From Pirellulales bacterium (GTDB lineage Bacteria > Planctomycetota > Planctomycetia > Pirellulales > Lacipirellulaceae), in assembly GCA_022448265.1 (NCBI GenBank), contig JAKVCC010000004.1:62001-126000 (forward strand): a DNA stretch of 64,000 nt, written 5' to 3'. Below the pieces are notes generated by a model. That model was not told where the DNA came from. It made no database searches and saw nothing but the letters and a program-made list of their open reading frames with translations. Below are positions 46,337-56,102 of this stretch, piece after piece (position 1 is the first letter of the stretch; each line of letters starts with the position of its first letter). The position numbers and the translations under genes were made by a program.

Positions 46337-49300
46337 TTGTTTCTGATCGGTTGCCTCTTCATGGGACTCTTCACCTTACTTGCCCGCTGCCGGGTGCCCA
46401 TAGGGCGTGGTCGGCATGCCCTGCAGCTAGAAGCAGCACCGTTGGCACCCCGTCGCCTGGAAAGGCGGCGTGTCCTGGACGCATCTGTGGCCCAATTGTT
46501 TCTGGGCTCGCTTCCCGAGTCAGGGCCATTTGTGCAGACAGGTGAGTTCACCAATCATCAGGCCGATCCATCACCGCCACTAGCGGTGACCAGCACGGCG
46601 ACCAGCACGTCGACTTCATTGGTGATTCCCAACTCACCACCCATAATTTCGGGAATTTATACTTTTCCAGATAGTACGGACAAAAACGACGCGCCGGTGG
46701 ATGTGCTGATATTGTTTGGTGACTTGGACGCCCAAGACACGCACATGATCGACATCGATTGGGGCGACGGCTCGCCGGTGGAGTCCATCACTGTCGATTT
46801 TCAAAAGCGCTTTCTTTTCACTCCGCACCAGTATTTGAACGACAACCCGACCGGAACACCTGTCGACACCCACGATATCCAAGTGACTGTTCGCGACCAA
46901 CGGGGCGGTATGGCCATGGGGAGCGCGCCGGTCACGGTGAGTAATGTGGCACCAAAGATCGATGCGATTTTCATCACCTCCCCTGTCGACGAAGATGGTG
47001 TCGCTTTTTTGGAGATGTCTTTTACCAATCCAGGCTCGTTGGACATGCACACGGTCGAAATCGACTGGGGTGACGGAACGCCGACCGAAACGATTACGCT
47101 CGCCGTTGGCGAACGCACCTTGGATGCGTCACACCGATATCTGAATGACGAACCCACTGGCACTTTCAGCGACACCTACCAGGTGACTCTCAAACTCGTT
47201 GATGATGACGCAGGCATGGACTCGGCGATGCTTGCGGTAACTGTTAACAATGTGGCGCCCTCCAATATCCAGATCGCGCCAGTGGCAATGATTGACGAGA
47301 ACGGGACAGCGCAGCTTCAGCTAACGTTTGCCGACCCAGGTACGCTGGATAGCCACTGGATCGATATTGATTGGGGTGACGGCACCTCGGTGGAAACCAT
47401 CTCGCTGATTCCGGGAGCCCGCTCACTGGCTGCTACGCACCAGTATTTGGACGACAACCCAACCGGAACGCTTACCGACACCTATCAGGTGGCCGTAACG
47501 GTGACCGATGACGACACGGGGATGTCGATGGTCACCGCGCCGATCGTTGTAAATAACGTGATGCCGACGATAACCATCGATGGTGAGCCAGCCACAAGTT
47601 CCGAAGGAACGGCCATTAGCCTTGCCAGTACCGTTGTCGATCCAGGCTCGCTGGATACGTTTGCTTATGCTTGGGTAGTTAGTGCTGGCGGCAATATTGT
47701 TGCCACGGGTTCCGGTCCGACCTTTAGCTTCACGCCTGCCGACAATGGTGGCCACGAAGTAACCTTGACCGTGACGGACGACGATGGCGGCATTGGCAGC
47801 AAAATGGTCTCGATTAACGTCCTGAACGTGGACCCCACGTTGGGTGCCATTGCTGACATTGTGACTGACGAAGGCACGTTTATCTCACTGCCTCCGGCCA
47901 CATTCACCGATCCCGGCTTCGACCTAGTCGCCGCCGGTACTGAAGAAAACTTTACCGGCACTATCGACTGGGGCGACGGGACCACTGAGCCGCTAGCCGA
48001 TATTACGCTGACTGAAGTCCCCGGCAGCGAAGGGGTGAACGTGGACCCCACGTTGGGTGCCATTGCTGACATTGTGACTGACGAAGGCACGTTTATCTCA
48101 CTGCCTCCGGCCACATTCACCGATCCCGGCTTCGACCTAGTCGCCGCCGGTACTGAAGAAAACTTTACCGGCACTATCGACTGGGGCGACGGGACCACTG
48201 AGCCGCTAGCCGATATTACGCTGACTGAAGTCCCCGGCAGCGAAGGGGTGCTTACCACCGGGACGATCAGCGCGATGCACGCCTACGCCGATGACGGGGT
48301 ATACACGGCCACCGTCACGGTTATGGACGATGACGGGGGCACGGCGTCCCAGTCATTCGGGGTGACGGTCAACAACGTTGTTCCGGTGCTCACCGGTGAG
48401 GACGCCTCACTCAACCTGGATGAAGGTGATCAATTTACGCTCTTTGACCTTGGCATTGGCCTGAGCGACCCTGGCTTCGACAACGGGCTGAATCCAATTC
48501 CCGGCGGCGAACTTGAAGAGATATTTGTGGGCGTCTCGATCGATTGGGGTGATGGTTCGGCGGCGATTCCCGTGAATGTGGTCGATCGTGTGAGCGGCAG
48601 CGAGGGCGTGCCGACTACGGCCATGTTTGAACACGCAGTTCATGCTTATGCCGACAACGGCATTTATTTGGTCACCATAGAGTTTTCGGATGACGATGGC
48701 GGATTTACCACAGGTACATTCGAGATTGTTGTCCACAACGTTGCCCCATCACTCACGCTTACAGATCGCGCGCTGGAGATTAACGAAGGCGAGACACTCG
48801 TACTTGCCGATCTGGGTGTATTCAGCGATCCTGGTTACAACAACCCGCTTAACCCAAACTTGCCTCCGGCGGGCTCGCTCGAGAGTTTCTCGTACGATGT
48901 CGATTGGGGCGATGGTACGCCGGTCGAAACAGGTGTTCTGCCGGCGACGGGCACGGACGGTTCGCAGGGTGTGCTGACAACGGGCACTTTGGCAGACAGC
49001 CATTTTTATGCAGACAATGACCCGGACAATCTATTCACGATAACCGTTTCGCTTTACGACGACGACGGGGGCAGCACCCAACAAACAATTGTTGTTACCG
49101 TGTTGAACGTAAACCCCACGCTTGATCCGATTGTCGCGACCGACGTTGGATCAGAAGGAAAAACCACCCTTGACCTGACATTTTCTGATCCGGGCGCCGA
49201 TGTTTTTGAGATCATGGTCGACTGGGGCGACAAGCTGAGCTTGGCTCCGGAAGATCGGTTTGTCGTCGAAACGGTTCACGTGGGACCTACGCCAACAAGT

Positions 49301-50215
49301 TATACCTTAGTCCATTGGTATTCGGGCCCGCCCGATCCGACCAGCCCTGCTGCTGATATTGTCATCACGGTCAAGATACTGGACGACGATTTTGGTACCG
49401 CGGGGGTCAGTGACATCGGTCTGAGCAATCTGGAATTGGTGGCGATTTCCAATGCGGGGATCGGAGCGACTCCAATTCGCATCGACACCACGCCGCAGGT
49501 ACCGCGACTAGTGTTCCCGCGACGTGCCGAGAGTACGATCCTGTTGAACACATCGACGAGCGGGCAAGGCTCGGTGCAAGGCGCGGACCTGCGCAGTGCG
49601 TCCGGCGAGACCAAAGCCACCAACGAGCGATTCTTGGAGCTGCAGGTCATTAGCGCAACGGGAGAATATGGCGAGCGAATTCGCCTGAAGCCGGAGGTGC
49701 TCAAAGACCTACCCGGATTGTTTCGTCGTCTGGCCGATAACCACTATGCAATTTTCTTGGTCCGCACTGAGACCAATACCCGCCGCTTGGTATTCGATTT
49801 TTTCGTGCGTAATGGAAGAGCCATTGATCCGGGCGACGATTCAGAGGGAACCCGTGACCGGCCCCCGACCGACGAGGCTGCCGAGCAAGTCGCGCCTGAG
49901 GCAGCACCGGTGGTACCGGGTGGCGAAGCGGATCTTAACGAGGATCAGGACGAGCCAGCTGTTGGCCCCCTGGTTTCGCCTCCAGGCGACGCGGCCGATC
50001 TGGGGGCAATTTCCCGAGGGCCCCCACACGCTCCCTGGCCCGCGATTCAAGCAAGGTCGCAGGGCTGGACTGTCGCAGCGACAGCGCTGGTGGCGAGCCG
50101 CGCCTGCCGAGATTGGGCGCAGCGCGTGGATCGCGCGGTAGCAGCCGCTGGGGCGCGGCGGTGGCGCCGGCTCCGCAGCCATCCCCATCTTCCTTACAAA
50201 CGAAAAAACCCGTAA
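46337..50215 (+). CDS. Large PKD-repeat surface protein
   Basis: A 1292-residue secreted protein. TTG 46337 is set as start by AAGGAGG at 46321-46327. The N-terminus carries LERRRVLDAS at 41-50, a variant of the LEPR-type motif at the start of many giant planctomycete secreted proteins. About eight PKD-like beta domains follow, each with a DWGDGT strand, a VDDDxG turn and a NNVxP linker (e.g. IDWGDGTSVETIS, VTVTDDDTG). A 71-residue segment is repeated perfectly (497-567 and 568-638). The C-terminus has a hydrophobic helix (GWTVAATALVAS) and an Arg-rich tail, perhaps an anchor or sorting signal. Adhesion or matrix role is inferred. It lies downstream of export module 2. Confidence 0.82.
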   Translation: MFLIGCLFMGLFTLLARCRVPIGRGRHALQLEAAPLAPRRLERRRVLDASVAQLFLGSLPESGPFVQTGEFTNHQADPSPPLAVTSTATSTSTSLVIPNSPPIISGIYTFPDSTDKNDAPVDVLILFGDLDAQDTHMIDIDWGDGSPVESITVDFQKRFLFTPHQYLNDNPTGTPVDTHDIQVTVRDQRGGMAMGSAPVTVSNVAPKIDAIFITSPVDEDGVAFLEMSFTNPGSLDMHTVEIDWGDGTPTETITLAVGERTLDASHRYLNDEPTGTFSDTYQVTLKLVDDDAGMDSAMLAVTVNNVAPSNIQIAPVAMIDENGTAQLQLTFADPGTLDSHWIDIDWGDGTSVETISLIPGARSLAATHQYLDDNPTGTLTDTYQVAVTVTDDDTGMSMVTAPIVVNNVMPTITIDGEPATSSEGTAISLASTVVDPGSLDTFAYAWVVSAGGNIVATGSGPTFSFTPADNGGHEVTLTVTDDDGGIGSKMVSINVLNVDPTLGAIADIVTDEGTFISLPPATFTDPGFDLVAAGTEENFTGTIDWGDGTTEPLADITLTEVPGSEGVNVDPTLGAIADIVTDEGTFISLPPATFTDPGFDLVAAGTEENFTGTIDWGDGTTEPLADITLTEVPGSEGVLTTGTISAMHAYADDGVYTATVTVMDDDGGTASQSFGVTVNNVVPVLTGEDASLNLDEGDQFTLFDLGIGLSDPGFDNGLNPIPGGELEEIFVGVSIDWGDGSAAIPVNVVDRVSGSEGVPTTAMFEHAVHAYADNGIYLVTIEFSDDDGGFTTGTFEIVVHNVAPSLTLTDRALEINEGETLVLADLGVFSDPGYNNPLNPNLPPAGSLESFSYDVDWGDGTPVETGVLPATGTDGSQGVLTTGTLADSHFYADNDPDNLFTITVSLYDDDGGSTQQTIVVTVLNVNPTLDPIVATDVGSEGKTTLDLTFSDPGADVFEIMVDWGDKLSLAPEDRFVVETVHVGPTPTSYTLVHWYSGPPDPTSPAADIVITVKILDDDFGTAGVSDIGLSNLELVAISNAGIGATPIRIDTTPQVPRLVFPRRAESTILLNTSTSGQGSVQGADLRSASGETKATNERFLELQVISATGEYGERIRLKPEVLKDLPGLFRRLADNHYAIFLVRTETNTRRLVFDFFVRNGRAIDPGDDSEGTRDRPPTDEAAEQVAPEAAPVVPGGEADLNEDQDEPAVGPLVSPPGDAADLGAISRGPPHAPWPAIQARSQGWTVAATALVASRACRDWAQRVDRAVAAAGARRWRRLRSHPHLPYKRKNP
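47823..48250 (+). repeat. Perfect 213-bp tandem duplication inside the PKD gene
   Basis: Two adjacent copies with a 213-base period (47823-48035 and 48036-48248); identity extends two bases further to 48250. No difference was seen by eye. 213 is a multiple of three, so the frame is kept. The first copy encodes only the front part of a PKD domain, so the duplication inserts a truncated domain. Confidence 0.9.
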
Positions 50216-50365
50216 TCCGGTCCTGTTCGGCGGCCGTTCAAATTACAATTGGATCATAGAGACCTTCGTCTAGGTTCCAGTTTCTGGGCTTCAATTTTGC
50301 ATGGCCCAGTTTACCAGGCCCATTGAAGGGGACCCCGGCCTCATTGGCACTCTGAGAGTTCGTTT

Positions 50366-53300
50366 ATGCTTATCTGTCCAGGTTGCTCAGCCGAAGTAGA
50401 TAAAACGTCGCTTGCCGCGGGCCGTTGCAAGCATTGCAGCTCAGCATTGCACAATGTTCCTCAGCGGACCATTCAAGACGTCCGCCAGGTCAAGCAGCCC
50501 GCACAGGACGAGCCGAATTCGTCTGGTGAACTGGATACCGTGGATCCTGCAGCCGTCTCCCGTGAAGGGAGAGCGGAAACAGAGACCGGCATCAATCCTG
50601 GTACCGTGGAGAATCGGGAATTCGATCCGAGACGCGTTGCGGAGCCGGATGCAGAGGACGGAGGTCGGAAGCCGCCGACCGTGACGATAAGTGGTGAGAA
50701 AACTATTGATTTTGGCGGTTCGATCAATCTAGAGGAAGTGACCGATAGCATGGTCACGGCCCAATGGCTCGACAACATTACGGGCGGCGAGACTGGCACC
50801 AATGTAACGGTCAAGCAAAAGGAAACCGTTTCTAGCACGCAAAGCACTAGCTCGTCGCTCGTCGTCAAGTCGCGCCAATTCCGAACAGGTCCTGACGTAG
50901 GGCAGCCGATCTCATCGCCGGACGACGCACCGGACTATGAGCTCTTGAGCAAGATTGGCGAAGGTGGCATGGGTGTCGTGTATGCAGCCCGCCAATCGTC
51001 AATTGCCCGCACCGTTGCGGTCAAGATGCTTAAAGGGATCGACGCCCAAGAGGGCGAGAAACGCGAGAAGTTTATTTCCGAGGCCGTTGTCACCGGGGAA
51101 CTGGACCATCCCAATATCGTGCCGATCTACGATTTGGGTTCGAATGACTCGGGCGCTTTGTTCTATTCGATGAAACGCGTGCGCGGTACGTCCTGGGACG
51201 ACGTCGTTCTCCAAAGGTCGCTCGACGAAAATTTGAACATTCTCCTGCGTGTTGCCGACGCGGTGGCTTTTGCGCACGCTAACGGCGTTTTGCATCGCGA
51301 CCTGAAGCCTCAGAACGTGATGCTCGGCGATTTTGGCGAAGTGCTGGTGATGGACTGGGGCCTAGCTCGCATCAGTCCCGAGTTTCCAAGTGCCGAGGTG
51401 GTTAGCCAATCGGATGTGATGGGCGGGACTCCAGCCTATATGGCGCCGGAAATGGCAACCGGGCCAATCGATCAGATCACCATCGCGAGCGACATTTATT
51501 TGCTGGGTGCGATCCTCTATGAGGTACTTACGGGTAAGCCGCCTCATTCGGGAAAAACTGTGATGGCCTGCCTCTTTGCAGCAGCAAAAAACAAGATATT
51601 GCCCTCGGACAAATCGGGCGAACTCATGGACCTTGCCTTGCGGGCCATGGCGACCCAGCCGGCGGACCGTTATGCGACCGTTCAGGATTTCCAAGCCGCG
51701 CTCCGCCTCTATCAGTCGCATTCGGAAAGTGTCGTCCTTACCGACAGTGCCTCAAGTAACCTCACAAAGGCCCTGGCGGCCGATGACTACGATTATTTCT
51801 CCCGGGCCATGTATGGATTTCAGGAAGCCCTCACGTTGTGGGATGGTAATCGTCGCGCGCACTCGCTCCAAAAGCATGCGCGTGCCGCCTATGCCCAATC
51901 GGCGCTGGAGCGGGGCGACCTTGATCTCGGTATTTCGTTGCTGGATCCCGAGGAAGAGAGTCATCGCGACTTGCTCACCAAGCTCGAGGTGCAGCGCCAG
52001 GAACGCGAGTCCCGCGCGCGCCGCTTGAAACTCCTTAAGGGCATGGTGGCGGCCCTCTTGGCTTCAGTAGTCGGCATTGTATCGGTGGCATTTGTGTTTG
52101 TGCGCGCCGAACGCAATGTAGCTGTGTCCCAACGCGATCGCGCCGTGAGGGCGGAAGGGGAAGCACTCGAAAATTTGGAAGCGGCTGAAGCTGCGCGAAA
52201 AGTTGCCGATACACAGCGCCAGATTGCCGAGACAGAAAAAGAACGCGCCGAAAATGAAAAAGAGCGGGCGGAGCGTGAAGAACTTCGGGCCAAGGAGCAA
52301 GAGCAGATTGCCATTCAGGCTAAGAAAGACGAAGAGTATGAAGCCTATGTGGCACGGATAGGGTTGGCCCATGCTAAGATCGAGGAGAACGCGTTTGACC
52401 GCGCTGAACAATTGCTCATTGAGTGCAATCCCGAGCTGTGCCACTGGGAATGGGGCCGGCTGCTGCATCTATGCCGATTAAGCCAGAGCAGCTGGCACGT
52501 CAATGGACCTGTGGAGGCGGTGACTTTTTCGCCTGACGGGAGCCAGTTTGCCACAGGCGATTGGGACGGAAAAGCCCGTTTGTGGGACCTGGAAACGGGT
52601 GTCGCGCTTCATACGTTGTCTCACGGCCAATACGTACACGCTGTCGCCTTTGACCCCGAAGGCGGCCGACTGGCCACCGGCAGCAGCGATCACTCAGTGC
52701 GTATCATCGACGTTAAGGGAGGCGCGCTTCTGCAGACCCTTCGCGGGCATACCGACGCGGTACTCAGCGTGCAATTTTCTTGCGATGGACGCCAAGTGCT
52801 AACCGCTGGATACGACAACAGTGCCAAGATTTGGGATTTGTCCACAGGCACGGTGTTACAAACTTTGCGGGGCCACAGTTGGTGGGTTTGGGCCGCTAGG
52901 TTTTCTAGGGATGATCGCCGCATCGTGACGGCAAGTCAGGACGGAAAGGCCATCGTCTGGCAACAATCCGGTTCCGGAGACTACGAAGTCCTCACTGAAT
53001 TCACCAAGCATCGTGGCCCGTTGTATGCCGCGCAATTTTCGCCTGACGGTACGCATGTTGTCACTGCCGGCTACGACCGGCGCGTATTACTTTGGAATCC
53101 CGATCAAGTTCAGCCGGTCGATATTGCCCGACGGCTCGAGGAGCTGCCCGACCCGCCTGCGCCGTTCCACGAGCTGGCCGTACACCAAGGGCCCGTCCGT
53201 TCGGTCGTTTTCTCTCCGGATGGGTCGACTATTGTCTCTGGCGGCCAAGACAATGTCATCCGCGTTTGGCACTTGGCCACGAGTCAAGAGATCGCTGTTT

Positions 53301-55279
53301 TACGCGGGCACGCGAGCCACGTGCGGGATTGCGATTATTCGCCGGATGGACGTCTATTGCTTTCCGCCGGGCGCGATCAGCAAATCAAGCTCTGGCAACC
53401 AGCCGAGTACGGTGAAGCGCTGGTCTTGGGAGGTGCCGAGAATTCGGATCAGAAAGATGCTGTTTTGGCCGCCCGTTTCTCGCGAGACGGTAGCCGTATT
53501 GTGACGGCCAGCCGCGATCGGACTGCCACGTTGTGGGATGCTGCATCGCAGCAACGGTTGCAGCATTTTTCAGAGGGGCATGATTTCCTCGCATCGTCGT
53601 CGGCGTTCTTTGCCAATGGAAATAAGCTTGTCACCGGCGCGGGTGATGGCACGGCGCGGGTTTGGGACGTGGCCAGTGGTACCCAGATCTTAAAGTTGGA
53701 GCAGACTGGCCGCACCGCGGCGCTCGGTGTTTCGGACGATTCGCGCTGGATCGCTACGGGGGGGCAGAATAACCAGGCGATTATCTGGGACGCGCGAACT
53801 GGCCAACGGCAGGCCGTGCTCGAAGGCCACGAGGCCGCTGTCACCGCCGTAGGCTTCGCACCGGGTGGTCACTTGCTGGCGACGGCCGATGATCGGGGGC
53901 GCTGCCGTTTGTGGGAACGCGCCGCAGAGGGTGCCCCATGGACTGGTACGCATTGGCTGCGCGGCCATAGTCGTTCGATTGTTGCATTGCAGTTTGTCGA
54001 TGGCGGCGCGCGGCTGGTCACTGCGAGCGGAGACAACTCCTGTGGGCAGTGGGACGTGGCGTCAGGTCAGGAGCTTACTCGGTTGGTACTAAAACATCCT
54101 GACTGGGTTGCCGATATGTCCGTGTCGGCCAATGGTTCGCGGGCACTGACGTGCTGCGACGACGGAAAACTGAGAGTGTGGTCTTTGGATGATGCGCGCT
54201 TGGAGCGTACCATCAAACCGTCTTCCGAAGGTGTATTTTCTTCGGTTGATCTTTCGCCTGACGGGCAGACAGCGATCGCTGCGCGTGCGGCCCAGGGAAC
54301 CGTGCAAATGTGGGATCTCGACTCAGGCCACGAGATCAAGCCCGCTGATCCGGAGCGGGAAGCGTGGCTGGAGTTTGGCGGACGAGCCGGCGTTATTTGG
54401 GCGGCGCGATTTGCGCCGCACGGGAATCAGGTGCTTACGATCGGGGGCAACGACGCCCGCCTGTGGGACGTAGCGACGCGCAAGTCGTTGGTGCGTTTTA
54501 GTCCGCATGGCGCGGTTTCGGCGGCCGACATATCTCCGGATGGCCGACTTTTGGCGACTGGCAGTTGGGACCAATCGGCAAAGGTTTGGAATACCAAAAC
54601 GGGTCAGGCTGTTTGCAAGCTTGCCGGGGTCCACCAGGGCTATGTGAACAGCGTGGAGTTTTCGCCTGATGGCAAGTCGATACTTACGGCCAGTGATGAC
54701 GGCACGGCCCGATTGTGGAACGCCGTGACGGGTGCCCCACTGGAGATTGCATTTTTGGGCCATGAGGCACGCGTACGGCAAGCGCGCTTTAACGCGGGTG
54801 GGACTCGGGTCCTCACCACGGGCAACGACAAGACGGCCCGAATCTGGGACGCTAGTACGGGCGACGCTCTGGTGACGTTGGTTGGGCACAAATGGGCAGT
54901 ACTCAGCGGCAAGTTTTCGCGCGACGGCGAGAGGGTGATCACCGGCAGCGAAGACAATACCGCGATTATTTGGAATGCCCAGTCGGGCCAGGCCGAGCTG
55001 ACACTGGCCGGGCATACCGATAGCATAACCTCGGTTGCCTTTTCTCCAGACGGTGTTAGGGTGCTTACAGGTAGTCGCGACAATGTTGCCAAACTTTGGG
55101 ATGCGCGGACCGGCAAGGAGATTCTTACGCTCGCGGCCCACCGGGACGAGCTCACGTCAGTGAGTTTTTCGCCCGACGGCCGCATGGCGCTCACCAGTGG
55201 CCGTGACGGGGCCACCATTCTCTGGACTGCCGCCGATTGGAGTGCGCCGCGCGAGCGTCAGGCTGCCGTAGGGCGCTGA
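50366..55279 (+). CDS. Ser/Thr protein kinase with WD40 propellers
   Basis: A 1637-residue transmembrane signalling protein. Residues 4-24 hold a zinc-ribbon (CPGC...CKHC). After a linker, the kinase domain spans about 191-455: LSKIGEGGMGVVYAARQ P-loop, VAVKMLKG, catalytic loop HRDLKPQNVML near 310, DWG in place of DFG, and GTPAYMAPEM. A membrane helix at about 558-580 (MVAALLASVVGIVSVAFVFV) leads to a charged coiled coil, then about 21 WD40 repeats from 711 to 1625, enough for three seven-bladed propellers. The propellers should be outside the membrane and the kinase in the cytosol. The DWG variant is common in planctomycete kinases. It follows the PKD gene by 150 bases. Confidence 0.93.
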   Translation: MLICPGCSAEVDKTSLAAGRCKHCSSALHNVPQRTIQDVRQVKQPAQDEPNSSGELDTVDPAAVSREGRAETETGINPGTVENREFDPRRVAEPDAEDGGRKPPTVTISGEKTIDFGGSINLEEVTDSMVTAQWLDNITGGETGTNVTVKQKETVSSTQSTSSSLVVKSRQFRTGPDVGQPISSPDDAPDYELLSKIGEGGMGVVYAARQSSIARTVAVKMLKGIDAQEGEKREKFISEAVVTGELDHPNIVPIYDLGSNDSGALFYSMKRVRGTSWDDVVLQRSLDENLNILLRVADAVAFAHANGVLHRDLKPQNVMLGDFGEVLVMDWGLARISPEFPSAEVVSQSDVMGGTPAYMAPEMATGPIDQITIASDIYLLGAILYEVLTGKPPHSGKTVMACLFAAAKNKILPSDKSGELMDLALRAMATQPADRYATVQDFQAALRLYQSHSESVVLTDSASSNLTKALAADDYDYFSRAMYGFQEALTLWDGNRRAHSLQKHARAAYAQSALERGDLDLGISLLDPEEESHRDLLTKLEVQRQERESRARRLKLLKGMVAALLASVVGIVSVAFVFVRAERNVAVSQRDRAVRAEGEALENLEAAEAARKVADTQRQIAETEKERAENEKERAEREELRAKEQEQIAIQAKKDEEYEAYVARIGLAHAKIEENAFDRAEQLLIECNPELCHWEWGRLLHLCRLSQSSWHVNGPVEAVTFSPDGSQFATGDWDGKARLWDLETGVALHTLSHGQYVHAVAFDPEGGRLATGSSDHSVRIIDVKGGALLQTLRGHTDAVLSVQFSCDGRQVLTAGYDNSAKIWDLSTGTVLQTLRGHSWWVWAARFSRDDRRIVTASQDGKAIVWQQSGSGDYEVLTEFTKHRGPLYAAQFSPDGTHVVTAGYDRRVLLWNPDQVQPVDIARRLEELPDPPAPFHELAVHQGPVRSVVFSPDGSTIVSGGQDNVIRVWHLATSQEIAVLRGHASHVRDCDYSPDGRLLLSAGRDQQIKLWQPAEYGEALVLGGAENSDQKDAVLAARFSRDGSRIVTASRDRTATLWDAASQQRLQHFSEGHDFLASSSAFFANGNKLVTGAGDGTARVWDVASGTQILKLEQTGRTAALGVSDDSRWIATGGQNNQAIIWDARTGQRQAVLEGHEAAVTAVGFAPGGHLLATADDRGRCRLWERAAEGAPWTGTHWLRGHSRSIVALQFVDGGARLVTASGDNSCGQWDVASGQELTRLVLKHPDWVADMSVSANGSRALTCCDDGKLRVWSLDDARLERTIKPSSEGVFSSVDLSPDGQTAIAARAAQGTVQMWDLDSGHEIKPADPEREAWLEFGGRAGVIWAARFAPHGNQVLTIGGNDARLWDVATRKSLVRFSPHGAVSAADISPDGRLLATGSWDQSAKVWNTKTGQAVCKLAGVHQGYVNSVEFSPDGKSILTASDDGTARLWNAVTGAPLEIAFLGHEARVRQARFNAGGTRVLTTGNDKTARIWDASTGDALVTLVGHKWAVLSGKFSRDGERVITGSEDNTAIIWNAQSGQAELTLAGHTDSITSVAFSPDGVRVLTGSRDNVAKLWDARTGKEILTLAAHRDELTSVSFSPDGRMALTSGRDGATILWTAADWSAPRERQAAVGR

Positions 55280-55354
55280 GATCGGCAGGCAGCAGCCCCT
55301 TTGAGAACCACCCTCAAGACCCGCACAGTCGGCACCGATACTTAGGACAAGACG

Positions 55355-56026
55355 GTGTTGCGCGTCCGCGGGCTCGATGCTAGCACGCCGCGTGCATCGC
55401 TTGGCTCCATGGTATGGATCGAAGTGGCAATTCCTCAACGAACAGAGCAGCGACAACAGGCTCGGCCCTCATGGGGCCGGCGGCCGATTGTGCTTGCACA
55501 ACTTCCCAAGGTTGGGGCAGACACGGAAAATGGGTGTGAGTCGGTTATTTTTTTGCCACCTGAGGCTGACATTGCGCCGCCTGGAATTATGCCACAAATC
55601 GCGGTCGACCGGAAAACGGCCGGGCCTATTTTCCAACTTTTGACCGACCTTGCGCCGTACGCAGGCTTGGTCGTCACTCTGGCGCTAATCGTGTCGGCCG
55701 GACTCTTATATTGGCTTATTGTGGGACCCACGCAAATGTCTCTACCGCATCAAGAACTCGCGCCCGACAGGAGCGGCTGGCCGGCCAAAAATGCATCGAC
55801 CCCACCGTTTCCCGCGCCCTCGCCAGCTACGTTCAACCCACAATCACCAAGCCAGACCAGCGATTTGAGCTTGGGCGGCGGGGAGAGCCCTGTTTTGACC
55901 CAACCACGTTTTCAAAGTATCAGCCAAGCCGCTCCCCTTAATTTTTACTGTATGGGCAACGTTTTTGGCGAGGAGCCGCTGATCGCATTGCCGGAGCCGG
56001 TGCCTGCAATGCCCGATTTTTCCTGA
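55355..56026 (+). CDS. Single-pass membrane hypothetical protein
   Basis: A 223-residue protein from GTG 55355. One strong helix at about 108-130 (YAGLVVTLALIVSAGLLYWL) separates a polar N-terminal part from a Pro/Ser/Thr-rich C-terminal part (PPFPAPSPATFNPQSPSQTS) that should be periplasmic. No domain is recognised. It lies 75 bases after the kinase gene and 76 bases before the MinD-like ATPase gene on the same strand. Its Pro-rich style recalls the linker of the next protein, suggesting the two act together, but this is inference. Confidence 0.55.
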   Translation: MLRVRGLDASTPRASLGSMVWIEVAIPQRTEQRQQARPSWGRRPIVLAQLPKVGADTENGCESVIFLPPEADIAPPGIMPQIAVDRKTAGPIFQLLTDLAPYAGLVVTLALIVSAGLLYWLIVGPTQMSLPHQELAPDRSGWPAKNASTPPFPAPSPATFNPQSPSQTSDLSLGGGESPVLTQPRFQSISQAAPLNFYCMGNVFGEEPLIALPEPVPAMPDFS

Positions 56027-56102
56027 TGCGGAAGAAACGATCTCCACTGCGACAAGACCACCGAACTTGGGAGCGTTCCCAGCCTCAAAGGATACGCCTC
56101 AG

